A DNA stretch of 64,000 nt from CAWGGS01 sp963822095. GTDB lineage: Bacteria > Desulfobacterota > Desulfobulbia > Desulfobulbales > Desulfocapsaceae. Shown here piece after piece: positions 8,712-18,239 of this stretch (positions are counted from its first letter, which is position 1; each line of letters begins with the position of its first letter). The position numbers and the translations under genes are program-made. The notes under the pieces are model-generated. The model was given only the letters and a program-made list of their open reading frames with translations, ran no database searches and was not told where the DNA came from. The stretch spans positions 61,088 through 125,087 of the forward strand of contig CAWGGS010000052.1 in NCBI GenBank assembly GCA_963822095.1, read 5' to 3'.

Positions 8712-10689
8712 CGTGCATCATGCTTCATCTCAGGAAAAAAACGAAGCACTTCAGGAGAAGATTCGTTCCCAACAGACGGTGATCGAGCAGCAGCAGCATA
8801 AAATCGATCGCCTGGAGAATGAGTTAGAGAAAATGGTTGCTTCAAAGGCCTGGCGCTGGGCTGAGTATTTTCGGCAGATCAAAAATGGTCATCTCATTTT
8901 CCATGCCTTCCCTTCCCTGCAGCTCTTTATCTTGCCGTCCATCAAACGCTGGTACCGCAATAAGATTTTCCTGCCGCTTGTCAGGCGTGGTCTGGTAGAA
9001 GGCGAATATCAGCGTTGGATAAAGCATGAGGAAAGGATAAGGGGGGAGGCAGAGCTCCCATCGGACGCGTATGTCAATGGTCCTGTTATCAGCATAATCA
9101 TGCCGGTCTATAACGTTAAGCCCGAGTGGCTGCGCCAGGCTGTAGAATCCGTGCGACACCAATCATATACCCGATGGGAGCTTTGTATCGCCGATGATAG
9201 TTCTTCGGACCCTCAGCTGATTGAGTTGCTCAAAGAGTTTTCCAAAACCGATGAACGGATAAAGGTTCTGTTTCTGGACAGGAATAAAGGGATTTCAGGT
9301 GCCTCTAATGCTGCATTATCCCTGGCCACCGGTGAGTTTGTAGGTCTTCTGGACAATGACGATACCCTTGCGCCTGATGCGTTGATTAGGGTTGCCGATA
9401 CCATCGCCAAAGAGCCTGATGCCGGCTGTCTGTATAGCGATGAGGATAAAATTACCGAAAAGGGAAGGCGATACGATCCCTTTTTTAAACCCGACTGGTC
9501 ACCCGATACGCTTCGCAGCTATAATTACCTGTGCCATTTTACCGTCATCAGACGTTCCCTGGTGGAGCAGGTTGGTGGGTTTCGGGCCGGTTTTGACGGA
9601 TCCCAGGATTACGATCTCTTCCTGAGAGTCACGGAAAAAGACTCGAAGATTGTTCACCTGCCCTATATTCTCTACCACTGGCGGGCTATCTCGGGGTCTG
9701 TAGGAAAGCGGCCGGATGCAAAAATGTACGCTTATGACAGCGGCCAAAAGGCCCTGGCCGAGCATCTGCAGCGGCTGGACATGGAGGCAGAGGTTGAGAA
9801 AGGACTGTTCCTCGGTTCCTATCGTATTCGCTATCGATTACCAAAAAAGCCGGAGGTGGCGATTCTTATTCCAACCAGGGATAAGGTTCAGGTCCTTAAA
9901 CGTTGTCTTGACTCTATTCTCGAGCGGTCATCCTATCCCCATTACCGGATTGTGGTAATTGATAACGGGAGTGTGGAAGAAGAAACCAAAGACTATTACT
10001 CCCGGCTTGCAACTCATAAGAATATCACAGTCTTGAAGTACGACCATCCCTTCAACTTTTCGGCGATTAATAATTACGCCGTCAAGGCGGTCGATGCCGA
10101 ATACCTCCTGTTTCTCAACAATGATACCGAGGTGATCTCTTCAGACTGGCTGGAAGAAATGCTCGGCTACATACAACGTCCTGATGTCGGAGCCGTCGGG
10201 GGCCTGCTCTATTATCCGAACAAAACGGTTCAGCATGGCGGCATCATTCTGGGCATAGGCGGCATTGCCGGGCATTCCCACAAGTATTTTCCAGGCTCCG
10301 AATACGGGTACTTTGGAAGATTGAAGATCGTCCAGAATTTGAGTGCCATCACTGCAGCCTGTCTAATGACCAAGAGGAGCGTCTTTAACGAGGTTGGCGG
10401 CTTTGAAGAGATGTTGAGTCACGCCTTTAATGATGTGGACCTCTGTCTGAGAATCCGGGAGCGAGGGTATCTTATCGTCTATACTCCCTTTTCTGAGTTG
10501 TACCATCATGAATCCATGAGCCGGGGGTATGAAAATACACCGGAAAAAAGACGACGGTTTCAGCAGGAGCGACTGTTTTGCGAAGACAGATGGGAGAAGG
10601 TTCTGGGGAGTGGTGATCCCTATTACAACCCCCATCTAAGTCTTACCAAGGAAGATTTTTCAATACGTACGTGTACGAATAACCGATAA
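8704..10689 (+). CDS. Bifunctional family 2 glycosyltransferase
   Basis: A paralogue of the preceding gene without its FD-YY repeats. Residues about 10-48 form a predicted coiled coil (EKIRSQQTVIEQQQHKIDRL). The first GT2 domain starts near residue 126 (ISIIMPVYN) with LLDNDDT near 214; the second starts near 383 (VAILIPTRD) with FLNNDTEV near 469. The start is GTG within the end of the upstream gene; a second GTG lies 9 bp further on. The coiled coil may mediate pairing with another synthase subunit (inference). Expected to act in the cytoplasm on a lipid- or protein-linked acceptor made by the cluster. Confidence 0.85.
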   Translation: MVNVHHASSQEKNEALQEKIRSQQTVIEQQQHKIDRLENELEKMVASKAWRWAEYFRQIKNGHLIFHAFPSLQLFILPSIKRWYRNKIFLPLVRRGLVEGEYQRWIKHEERIRGEAELPSDAYVNGPVISIIMPVYNVKPEWLRQAVESVRHQSYTRWELCIADDSSSDPQLIELLKEFSKTDERIKVLFLDRNKGISGASNAALSLATGEFVGLLDNDDTLAPDALIRVADTIAKEPDAGCLYSDEDKITEKGRRYDPFFKPDWSPDTLRSYNYLCHFTVIRRSLVEQVGGFRAGFDGSQDYDLFLRVTEKDSKIVHLPYILYHWRAISGSVGKRPDAKMYAYDSGQKALAEHLQRLDMEAEVEKGLFLGSYRIRYRLPKKPEVAILIPTRDKVQVLKRCLDSILERSSYPHYRIVVIDNGSVEEETKDYYSRLATHKNITVLKYDHPFNFSAINNYAVKAVDAEYLLFLNNDTEVISSDWLEEMLGYIQRPDVGAVGGLLYYPNKTVQHGGIILGIGGIAGHSHKYFPGSEYGYFGRLKIVQNLSAITAACLMTKRSVFNEVGGFEEMLSHAFNDVDLCLRIRERGYLIVYTPFSELYHHESMSRGYENTPEKRRRFQQERLFCEDRWEKVLGSGDPYYNPHLSLTKEDFSIRTCTNNR

Positions 10690-10798
10690 AATGAGGTCCC
10701 TGGGCAAGAGCGTCGAGTTTTTTTTAACGAGACTACAAGGTCGCAATGAATGGTTAGAGGATATAGGTTGGATTTCCTGACCTAAAAGGTGAATTTTA

Positions 10799-12751
10799 AT
10801 GTGTGGTATTGCAGGATTTATAAATCCCGACGGGATACGACAGACTGAGTTGGATACTTTGAACACGGCTCTCCAGCACAGAGGTCCTGACGGTTCAGGA
10901 ACCTGGTTGAGTGATGATAAAAGGGTCGGCTTGACCCACCGCCGCCTGTCGATAATCGACTTGGAGGCTGGTGGACAGCCCATGTCCAACGAAGATGAAA
11001 GCATATGGATCACCTTCAACGGCGAGATATACAATTTTCATGAGTTGAAAAAGGATCTGGTAAAAAATCACCGTTTCAAAACCAATAGCGATACCGAGGT
11101 GCTTCTGCATCTCTATGAAGAATTCGGCGAGAAATTTATTACCAAACTCCGGGGCATGTTTGCCTTCGCCCTTTATGATTCCCACCAAGACCTTCTCCTG
11201 ATGGCGAGAGACCATTTCGGTCAGAAGCCCCTTTATTATCATTTCGATGGGAAGAAACTGGCTTTTTCCTCGGAAATTAAAGGGTTGTTGGCTCTGTTCC
11301 CCGCATTGCAAAGGTTGAACGAGGCCGCTTTGTTTGAGTATCTTACCCTTCGTATCATAACACCTCCGCGTTCGATGTTCGACGGTGTGAATAAATTACC
11401 TCCCGGTCACAGCCTCTGTTTTCATTCAGGAAAGGTCATAGTCAAACGCTATTGGGAGCTTCGCTATCAACCCAAGTTGTCTCTTCCTCTCCCCCAACTT
11501 GTTGAGGAATTGGATCGTCGAGTAACTGAAACGGTCCAGTACCATCTTGTCAGTGATGTCGAGGTCGGAGCCTTCTTGAGCGGCGGGTTGGATTCCAGTA
11601 TTGTTCTGGCAATCATGAGCCGATTGCAGGATCGGCCCGTGAGGACATTTTCGGGAGATATACCATATAAAAATTTCAGTGAATCGCAGGCTGCGAGGGC
11701 TGTCTCAGACAGATACGGGACCATTCATTCGGAGATGACGATTTATCCATCTTTGATACGTGAACTTCCCGATCTTGTGTATCATCTTGATGAACCCTCC
11801 GATCCCCTGTCGCTGTGCATGTACCAGATTGCCGGACTGGCCAGAAAGAGCGTGAAAGTGGTTTTAGGCGGGGATGGAGGAGATGAATTATTCGGTGGAT
11901 ATGACCGATATTACGGTAATATCTATGCTGATTATCTGGCGTTGCTTCCTGTATCGATCAGGCGTAGTGTCGTTGAGAGACTTCTCCGTTTGGTTCCCGA
12001 CGGCTTCTGGTACAGGAGCCTGAGCCATCAGCTTCGTTGGCTTAACCAGATCTCTTTTCATAGAGGAGCTGATCGCTATGCCAAGAGTCTCAGCTATTTT
12101 TATTTTTCCGATCACTACCAAAAGGAGCTTTACACTGAAGAATTCAGACGTCGCGTTAATGCCTTTGATCCTGAAGCTGGGATAAGATATTATTTCGATA
12201 GGGCTGATGCTGATGAACTGATTGATAAAATGCTCTATACGGACAGCATGACCCGAATGGTCGATCATCCCGTCATGATCCAAGACCGCATGACCATGGC
12301 CCATGGTCTTGAAGCACGTTCCCCGTTTCTAGATCATAAGCTGGCTGAATTTTGTGCTACAATCCCGGTTCAATACAAGGTTCACGGAAGAAAACGCAGG
12401 ATCATCCAGTATGCGTTGGCAAAACGGTATCTGCCGCAAGAGATTCTGGAGCGAAAAAAGCAGGGTTTTTCTTCGGCACTGACCTATTTGCTGGCGGATG
12501 AGTTTAAATTTCTCTTTAAAACCTTTCTTGAAGACTCAAGGCTTGTCCGAGCAGGCCTTCTGCAAAACGACGCAATACATCATCTGCTATCCGGTCATCT
12601 CTCAGGAAAAGTTGACCATGGGACGAGGTTGTGGTTATTATGTAACGCAGAGATCTGGTATCGAATGTATATTGAGGGGGAAGATCGTGAAACGATGAAT
12701 GATTTTCTCCAGAAGCAAGCATCTGTTTTCTTTAAAAAACATCCAAATTAA
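10799..12751 (+). CDS. asnB: Asparagine synthase (glutamine-hydrolysing)
   Basis: Starts MCGIAGF, so the catalytic Cys2 of the class II glutamine amidotransferase domain is present after removal of Met1. The synthetase domain carries the PP-loop SGGLDSS near residue 260 and ends near 640; total length 650, usual for AsnB. AAAGGTG precedes the ATG. The enzyme makes asparagine from aspartate, ATP and glutamine. AsnB homologues are frequent in exopolysaccharide clusters, where some amidate sugar acids or act outside primary metabolism, so a role in glycan modification is a real alternative to housekeeping asparagine synthesis. Confidence 0.9.
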   Translation: MCGIAGFINPDGIRQTELDTLNTALQHRGPDGSGTWLSDDKRVGLTHRRLSIIDLEAGGQPMSNEDESIWITFNGEIYNFHELKKDLVKNHRFKTNSDTEVLLHLYEEFGEKFITKLRGMFAFALYDSHQDLLLMARDHFGQKPLYYHFDGKKLAFSSEIKGLLALFPALQRLNEAALFEYLTLRIITPPRSMFDGVNKLPPGHSLCFHSGKVIVKRYWELRYQPKLSLPLPQLVEELDRRVTETVQYHLVSDVEVGAFLSGGLDSSIVLAIMSRLQDRPVRTFSGDIPYKNFSESQAARAVSDRYGTIHSEMTIYPSLIRELPDLVYHLDEPSDPLSLCMYQIAGLARKSVKVVLGGDGGDELFGGYDRYYGNIYADYLALLPVSIRRSVVERLLRLVPDGFWYRSLSHQLRWLNQISFHRGADRYAKSLSYFYFSDHYQKELYTEEFRRRVNAFDPEAGIRYYFDRADADELIDKMLYTDSMTRMVDHPVMIQDRMTMAHGLEARSPFLDHKLAEFCATIPVQYKVHGRKRRIIQYALAKRYLPQEILERKKQGFSSALTYLLADEFKFLFKTFLEDSRLVRAGLLQNDAIHHLLSGHLSGKVDHGTRLWLLCNAEIWYRMYIEGEDRETMNDFLQKQASVFFKKHPN

Positions 12752-12843
12752 AAACAGGGCGGCTTTTAACAAATTCCATGACGAGTACGGAGTTGACCGT
12801 GATCGGCGTCCCCAAACGGTTCTCCTAAGCATGTGAAAATAAT

Positions 12844-13410
12844 ATGTCTTCACCTGTCGGTCACTCACTTGCCGGTTACTTTCTTTATTGTTTCAGGGTA
12901 AAAAGTCTCTCCTTCAAAAAAGACAGGTTACTTTTTACCCTGGCCTTGTTGGCTGCAAATGCTCCTGATTTGGATTTTCTTCCGGGATTGATTGTTGGCA
13001 AACCAAATCTTTATCATCATGGAATCAGTCACAGCCTTGGGTTTGCGCTGATTGTCTCCCTTCTGTTGGCTTGGGGAGTTGGATGTTTCAAGAAGTATGA
13101 CTTTTCTAAAAATTGGCTCTTCTTTCTGGGAGCATACTGTTCTCATCTCGTCCTGGATTATTTCTCGATTGATTCAAGGCCTCCCATCGGCATCCCGCTA
13201 TTTTGGCCGTTGAACCGTCACTACCTGATCTCTCCCCATCCGATTCTTCTGCCCATCAGTCATTCTCAGCTAACCCATGCGACGACAAGCCAACTTTTAA
13301 CAGATGCTTGTTCGATGCATAATGTATATGCGATATTTCTAGAATGTAGTATTATACTCCCTTTATTTATCATTGTTTTTTTCATCCTTAAAAAGGAAAC
13401 GGTTAAATGA
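12844..13410 (+). CDS. YdjM/DUF457 family metal-dependent hydrolase-like membrane protein
   Basis: 188 residues with about four transmembrane segments. The motifs ANAPDLDF, HHGISHSLGF and YCSHLVLDYF carry the conserved His and Asp residues of the YdjM/DUF457 family, annotated as membrane-bound, metal-dependent hydrolases but with little experimental support. The family's relatives include exosortase-cluster proteins and LexA-regulated YdjM. Its stop overlaps the start of the following secreted protein (ATGA), so the two are coupled. Substrate unknown. Confidence 0.75.
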   Translation: MSSPVGHSLAGYFLYCFRVKSLSFKKDRLLFTLALLAANAPDLDFLPGLIVGKPNLYHHGISHSLGFALIVSLLLAWGVGCFKKYDFSKNWLFFLGAYCSHLVLDYFSIDSRPPIGIPLFWPLNRHYLISPHPILLPISHSQLTHATTSQLLTDACSMHNVYAIFLECSIILPLFIIVFFILKKETVK

Positions 13411-14321
13411 AAGAATTATTAAGCAAAAAATTTCTGTGCTTGATCGTGGTTCTGATCGGTTCCGGTATTTTGGTTTCAGGCCCCGGTCAAGCGGCTGATG
13501 AACATGGGAATCAGCCGTTACTTCAGCTGGTTGGTGTGGGACCTTCAAACAATCTTGAAGTCGTGTGGTCCCAAGAAACCGACGAAGGTCGGTATGCTGT
13601 TTACTACAGTATGTACGACAATAAGGCATGGCAGCCGAAACAGGTGATTGTTCAAAGTGATAATGCGCTGTTCACACCGTGCATCGGCGGCAATGGGCAA
13701 CATGGGAGCATGCTTGTCTGGTCCGAAAAAAACCAGACCTCTACAGACCTGCAGTATAGTCTCTATAAAAACGGTGCCTGGACCTCAGCTCAGAAAATTG
13801 AGACGAATATGGTCTCAAACCTCTCACCGTCCCTTTTGGTCGATGCCAGGAATACCACCTGGATGGCCTGGGTGGGTTCACAAGGCGGAGACGATGACAT
13901 TTTTGTCAGTAAATGGAATGGTTCCAGCTGGTCGACCCCGGTGCAGGTCAATGATGATAATGATACACCCGATCTCTTTCCTGTGCTCGGTATGGATTCC
14001 GGGGGGCAGGTCTGGATCCAGTGGTACGGGTATGAAAACGGAAAATATAGCCAGTTCCGAAAAGATTGGAATGGAACTGCCTGGCAACAGAGACAGGAAA
14101 TGACGGGGCGTGCGGTTGCCCTGGCCGGTCTCTCTTTAAATCAGATTGCGGTGGGTACAACCGTTGACTCAACCTCAGAACAAAACGGCAATGGTCAGGC
14201 TCAGACCTCTGTGAATTTGCCAGAATTTATTGCAAATCCCGAGCGAGCAACAATTCATGTCCTTGGGAGTAGTACGGGAATCCAGGACCTGCCGCTTCGT
14301 GATTTTTACGGGGAACAATAA
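13407..14321 (+). CDS. Secreted beta-propeller-like protein
   Basis: An N-terminal signal peptide (residues 1-30, cleavage likely after SGPGQA-A) is followed by repeated units with SxW-type motifs (YSMYDNKAWQPKQV, YSLYKNGAWTSAQKI, SKWNGSSWSTPVQV, RKDWNGTAWQQRQEM). These are typical of BNR/sialidase-like or exo-alpha-glycosidase propellers. No catalytic residues can be assigned, so a binding or scaffold role outside the inner membrane is as likely as an enzyme. It is coupled to the YdjM-like gene and followed by a secreted SGNH hydrolase. Confidence 0.65.
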   Translation: MKELLSKKFLCLIVVLIGSGILVSGPGQAADEHGNQPLLQLVGVGPSNNLEVVWSQETDEGRYAVYYSMYDNKAWQPKQVIVQSDNALFTPCIGGNGQHGSMLVWSEKNQTSTDLQYSLYKNGAWTSAQKIETNMVSNLSPSLLVDARNTTWMAWVGSQGGDDDIFVSKWNGSSWSTPVQVNDDNDTPDLFPVLGMDSGGQVWIQWYGYENGKYSQFRKDWNGTAWQQRQEMTGRAVALAGLSLNQIAVGTTVDSTSEQNGNGQAQTSVNLPEFIANPERATIHVLGSSTGIQDLPLRDFYGEQ

Positions 14322-14380
14322 ATTTTCCCGGACGTATACACCTTGGTTAGATAATAACTTTACTTGTGGGAGAGTCGAAA

Positions 14381-15397
14381 ATGACACTACACAGAGGTCA
14401 ATTTTGGTGTTGTTGTATTTTTCTTGTGACGATGCTGTTACAGCCCATTACCGCGAAGGCGGAACTTCATGTCCTTGCCTTTGGAGACAGTGTTACCGCC
14501 GGCACGGTTAATTCAAAGGGTGTAACTATAAGAGGGTATGAACCGCCTCTCCAGTCCATGCTTAATAGTAACGGGCAACCTTCCCTGGTTTACAATTACG
14601 GCTCTCACGGTGAAAATACCGCTTACGGTCTTGGCCGCCTCCAACGGGTGCTTGGCGGAAATCCCTATCTGAACTATGTCCTGATCCTTGAAGGAACGAA
14701 CGATCCAGGAGCCGGGATATCCGAACAAACGACCATTTTCAATCTCACCCAGATGGTAGCCTCGGTCAGAGCTTCCGGAATGATCCCTGTTATCTCCAAT
14801 CTTACGCCCGACTTAGTCAATCCCAGTAAGAATATTCCCACAACCTACAATCCCGATATCCAGAGGATGGCGGCCAGCAATAACGTATTGTTTGCAGACA
14901 ACTATTCACCCTTGGCTCCCAGCTATTCATCCTATACCATCGATGGAATACATCCAAATCAAGCCGGCTATAATATTATGGCCGGGGTCTGGTTTAATGC
15001 CATGGGCGGAGGGACAGCAGGGAGTTCCAGCTCCGGTTCTTCCTCGTCGAGCGGCGGCGGCGGATGCTTTCTTGCCACAGCCGCTTTCGGCTCTCAACTC
15101 GAATCCCACGTTGTTCTTTTACAGCAGTTCCGAGATGCGTTTTTATTGACGAATAAACCTGGAACAATCTTTGTCCATCTCTACTATCACTATTCGCCAC
15201 CGATAGCTGACTATATCAGGGAACACATATGGGCAAAGGACATCGTCAGAGTAAGTCTGTATCCTTTAATAGGATTTAGTTACCTCATGATACATGGTTT
15301 CCTGTCCTGGGCTCTGGTCTTCGTTGGTACCGCCCTTTTGCTCATGATAGGTCTTTTTTGGATGTTGCGACGAAAAATCCGGCTATATCCTAGATAA
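14381..15397 (+). CDS. Secreted SGNH/GDSL hydrolase with C-terminal CFI-box domain
   Basis: A signal peptide (1-27) leads into an SGNH hydrolase core: block I AFGDSVT (Ser37), block III GTND (105-108) and block V DGIH (Asp188, His191). This predicts an esterase or lipase, often a deacetylase of glycans. A Gly/Ser linker (about 209-228) joins a C-terminal region starting GGCFLATAAFGS and ending in two membrane helices and a basic tail, which matches the CFI-box C-terminal domain seen in secreted proteins of Desulfobacterota and thought to anchor or sort them. The ATG at 14381 has GGGAG upstream; a GTG at 14366 is in frame. Probably trims or remodels the exopolysaccharide made by the cluster. 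Confidence 0.8.
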   Translation: MTLHRGQFWCCCIFLVTMLLQPITAKAELHVLAFGDSVTAGTVNSKGVTIRGYEPPLQSMLNSNGQPSLVYNYGSHGENTAYGLGRLQRVLGGNPYLNYVLILEGTNDPGAGISEQTTIFNLTQMVASVRASGMIPVISNLTPDLVNPSKNIPTTYNPDIQRMAASNNVLFADNYSPLAPSYSSYTIDGIHPNQAGYNIMAGVWFNAMGGGTAGSSSSGSSSSSGGGGCFLATAAFGSQLESHVVLLQQFRDAFLLTNKPGTIFVHLYYHYSPPIADYIREHIWAKDIVRVSLYPLIGFSYLMIHGFLSWALVFVGTALLLMIGLFWMLRRKIRLYPR

Positions 15398-15561
15398 TCG
15401 GGAAATTATGGGATATTTTCAAAACATGCATTCGGTTATTACCGGATAAAAGGAGAGTTGTCTCCCGGTTTCCCTGTATTAAGAGTCGAATGGAATTTTG
15501 AGAAATTCACGAGTATGCCTTACGTGTGATGTCTTATGATCCTGACTATGATTGGGCGCAT

Positions 15562-16371
15562 CTATCTGGTACTCGAAGAGTGACGATACTGCGCAGGCTT
15601 TGATGTCCCACTGATAAAGGCAATATCTCCTGTATCGATCCAGCCGCTACGACCGGCCTCATCCTCCACCAGTGAGTAGTTCCCGTGCCGTGACAGATAC
15701 ATAACCACACGACCTTCACGGAGGGAACCGACGGATGATGCCGATGGAAAAGGAGAGAGAAGAAGCCTGGCATTATCACCGACGACTACTGCTGCGTCAA
15801 GCCGCCGGTATTGGAGGGCAGCACCGGCCGAGGCCACGAGCATAAAAAGAAGACAGACTCCTCCCATCCACCTTCGCATCTGTTTCCCATTTGAAAAACG
15901 AAGTCCGCTCAAACAGAGCACGGTAAAGAAAACGAAAAACAAACCTGCCAACAGGGTCCATTGATCAAGGTCCAGCAAGGAGATGACCCGTTTTACCAGA
16001 GGTTGACGTTCTTGAAAGAGTCCTTGGTTTTTTCGTATCAGTTCAAGATTGCCCCGTATATCTGAATCACTGGGTGACAGCCGTAAAGCCCTTTCGTAAT
16101 CCAAGATAGCCATGCCGGTTCGTCCGAGTTGGGCGTAGCAGTTGGCCGTATTATATAAAAGCGATCCGGAAAAGCCGTCTTTCCTGGCGATTTTGGTGTA
16201 GATGGTCAGCGCCTGTTGATATTTGCCCTGTCCATACATCCCGTTTGCCTGTTGGAAAAGCATCTCTGCTGTTTGTCCTTGAGCGGCAAAGGCATAGCTG
16301 GTCAGAGAAAAAAAGAGGATCAGGAAACTTACAATTATCACTAGGTGAAAAAATCTCGTCAAGTAGTTCAT
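15562..16371 (-). CDS. batE: BatE, TPR and SH3-like protein
   Basis: A 269-residue protein with a signal peptide or N-terminal anchor (about 8-30), TPR units (about 35-110), two central membrane helices (about 135-180) and a C-terminal SH3-like segment (about 195-260). This is the architecture of BatE, last gene of the Bacteroides-type aerotolerance (Bat) operon. Its ATG overlaps the batD stop (4 bp). The Bat complex sits in the periplasmic membrane and is regulated by the MoxR ATPase; its molecular role is unresolved (aerotolerance, envelope stress and metal-enzyme maturation have been proposed). Confidence 0.85.
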   Translation of the reverse strand: MNYLTRFFHLVIIVSFLILFFSLTSYAFAAQGQTAEMLFQQANGMYGQGKYQQALTIYTKIARKDGFSGSLLYNTANCYAQLGRTGMAILDYERALRLSPSDSDIRGNLELIRKNQGLFQERQPLVKRVISLLDLDQWTLLAGLFFVFFTVLCLSGLRFSNGKQMRRWMGGVCLLFMLVASAGAALQYRRLDAAVVVGDNARLLLSPFPSASSVGSLREGRVVMYLSRHGNYSLVEDEAGRSGWIDTGDIAFISGTSKPAQYRHSSSTR

Positions 16372-18239
16372 AGCAGTCCTGTAAGCTCCTTGCGCAGTTG
16401 CGTGATATACTCACGGATCTGGGATTCGGAGAGTGTATAGCTTGCATAGACATCCTGTTCAGCGGCGGCGAAGATGGTTATCAGTTGGGAAGACGGATCA
16501 AGCCGGGCTTCCAGATCGGCCAAGGTAATTGCCGAGGCTTTTGTCTGCCAGAGGGTGGCCAGTACCTCCTGGATTGTCTTGCGGCACACGGCAAGGAAAA
16601 GACGGCTGTCGTTTCGGTCGACGGCGTCTTTTAGCCGGCTCATCTGGCGGGTCAGCAGTTCATTCATCTCTTTTTTTCGTTGCAGATCTGGATTTTTCAA
16701 AAGATACCGGTGCCGTGCATTCCGGAAAAAGATGGTAAGAAGAAGGACTGAACAGAGGACCAGGATTGCAATAAACCAGGATTTTCCAAAGAGGGGCCTG
16801 ATGCTTTTCTGGAGATGTCCCATTTCCAGATGGATCGGGGCCAGGCCCGCAATCCCATGGTATCCGGATTTGGCCTTTGGTGATGGGGCTGCGGGAGAGG
16901 GAGAGACGTTACGAACGACGGGAGATGAAACAGGAGCACTTTTTTTAACGGTGATGGGGATCGGGGTGCTTTTTAAGGTCACATATTTTTCCGTCGTCGG
17001 ATCAAAATAAGTGAAAGAGACCGAGGGGATCTCGCTGACACTATCGTCTTTGGCCATGATCGCCTGTTCAAACGTTTTCCGACCCTTGGTCGGATCATTT
17101 TCCTGCTTGATTTCGGAAGAAGGCGGATAACTTTTCCATTTTGGATTTTCCGGGAACTTGGGAGTCTCTACCCGATCGAAGTTGCCTTGGCCTGAAACGA
17201 TCATATCGAGAGTAATGGGGTCTCCGACCGCCACCGTATCGGGTTTGGCCTTCACCGCGAGACTGAAGTGTCCGATGGCCCCGGAAAAATCCGACGGCTG
17301 GTTGGCGCTCGGCAGCTGCCTGGATTCCAAAGTAAAGGAGTTACTGGTCAACTTGACTATTCTTCTCCTGTATTTCCCAAAGAAATTCTGAAAGAAATCA
17401 TTCCCAAAAAAGTCCTGATCGTTGAATCCGGGAAAAGAAGAGCGCCGTTGGGGCATGAGCAGGGTTGCGTTGAGTTCCAGGGAAATGGTATGTGGACCTT
17501 CCTTTACAGCTGAAATAGAGGTGTTCCATGTCAGCACAGAGTACTCAACGCCATTGACTGTTTCTTCAGTCTGGGGCGGCTTTTGGTCCAGCTGCGGCAT
17601 AACGATGCCGTCACCTTTCAAGCTAGGCAGAGAGACCTGGCTCGTGTTGATATTCCGACGGAAATATGCCTTTATCCGAATGGGGATAACCTCGCCGACC
17701 CAGCTTTTTTTCTTTTGGACCTGGATGCGGAGAAAGGCTATTTTATTTGTGTCGTTTGATCTCAAACGGGTGGTTTGGGAGGTGCTGGTTCCCTGGTTCG
17801 GTAACGCATTTCCCGTTTGGGTGACTTGAAAACCGATCGCTGAGGTGTGTAACGTTCTGCCGTCCGTGGAGACTTTGATGGGCGGGATAGTATATCGCCC
17901 GGGTCGATCGGCTTGAATTATATAAGTATAGGAAATTGAAGAGGAAAAAGTTCCATTGATAATTTGTATCCGGCTGCTTTGGCCGTTTCTGTGAATGCTC
18001 AGTCCCGAGACGCTGGGGATGGTAATATCGGCCGACCTGCTGCCGTTGACCGTTACATTCAAGACGGCGTTATCATCGACCGAAAACTGCGCCGGGTTCA
18101 GTGAGGCGGAAACGGATGTCGCGGCATTGCCCGGAACAGTGTTAAAGAAGAGAGGGGCTGCCAGGACCATGAGAACAAGTAGAAACCTGCAAATTGGCCT
18201 CCTGGAATACTTTTGGAAGTGAAAATAAACCATTACCAA
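16368..18239 (-). CDS. batD: BatD, BatD family protein
   Basis: A 623-residue protein with a signal peptide (about 16-40), several immunoglobulin-like beta domains (about 45-420, starting TSVSASLNPAQFSVDD), one membrane segment near 485-505, and a cytoplasmic helical tail. This matches the BatD (oxygen tolerance) family. It overlaps the upstream batB-C gene by 7 bp and the downstream batE by 4 bp. In the operon model BatD is the large periplasmic partner of the VWA proteins BatA and BatB. Confidence 0.85.
   Translation of the reverse strand: MVMVYFHFQKYSRRPICRFLLVLMVLAAPLFFNTVPGNAATSVSASLNPAQFSVDDNAVLNVTVNGSRSADITIPSVSGLSIHRNGQSSRIQIINGTFSSSISYTYIIQADRPGRYTIPPIKVSTDGRTLHTSAIGFQVTQTGNALPNQGTSTSQTTRLRSNDTNKIAFLRIQVQKKKSWVGEVIPIRIKAYFRRNINTSQVSLPSLKGDGIVMPQLDQKPPQTEETVNGVEYSVLTWNTSISAVKEGPHTISLELNATLLMPQRRSSFPGFNDQDFFGNDFFQNFFGKYRRRIVKLTSNSFTLESRQLPSANQPSDFSGAIGHFSLAVKAKPDTVAVGDPITLDMIVSGQGNFDRVETPKFPENPKWKSYPPSSEIKQENDPTKGRKTFEQAIMAKDDSVSEIPSVSFTYFDPTTEKYVTLKSTPIPITVKKSAPVSSPVVRNVSPSPAAPSPKAKSGYHGIAGLAPIHLEMGHLQKSIRPLFGKSWFIAILVLCSVLLLTIFFRNARHRYLLKNPDLQRKKEMNELLTRQMSRLKDAVDRNDSRLFLAVCRKTIQEVLATLWQTKASAITLADLEARLDPSSQLITIFAAAEQDVYASYTLSESQIREYITQLRKELTGLL

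Noticed and set aside
15398..15561. A bidirectional terminator between the SGNH and batE genes
   Set aside because: GGAGAGTTGTCTCC near 15450 pairs only over 5 bp and lacks a T-run.
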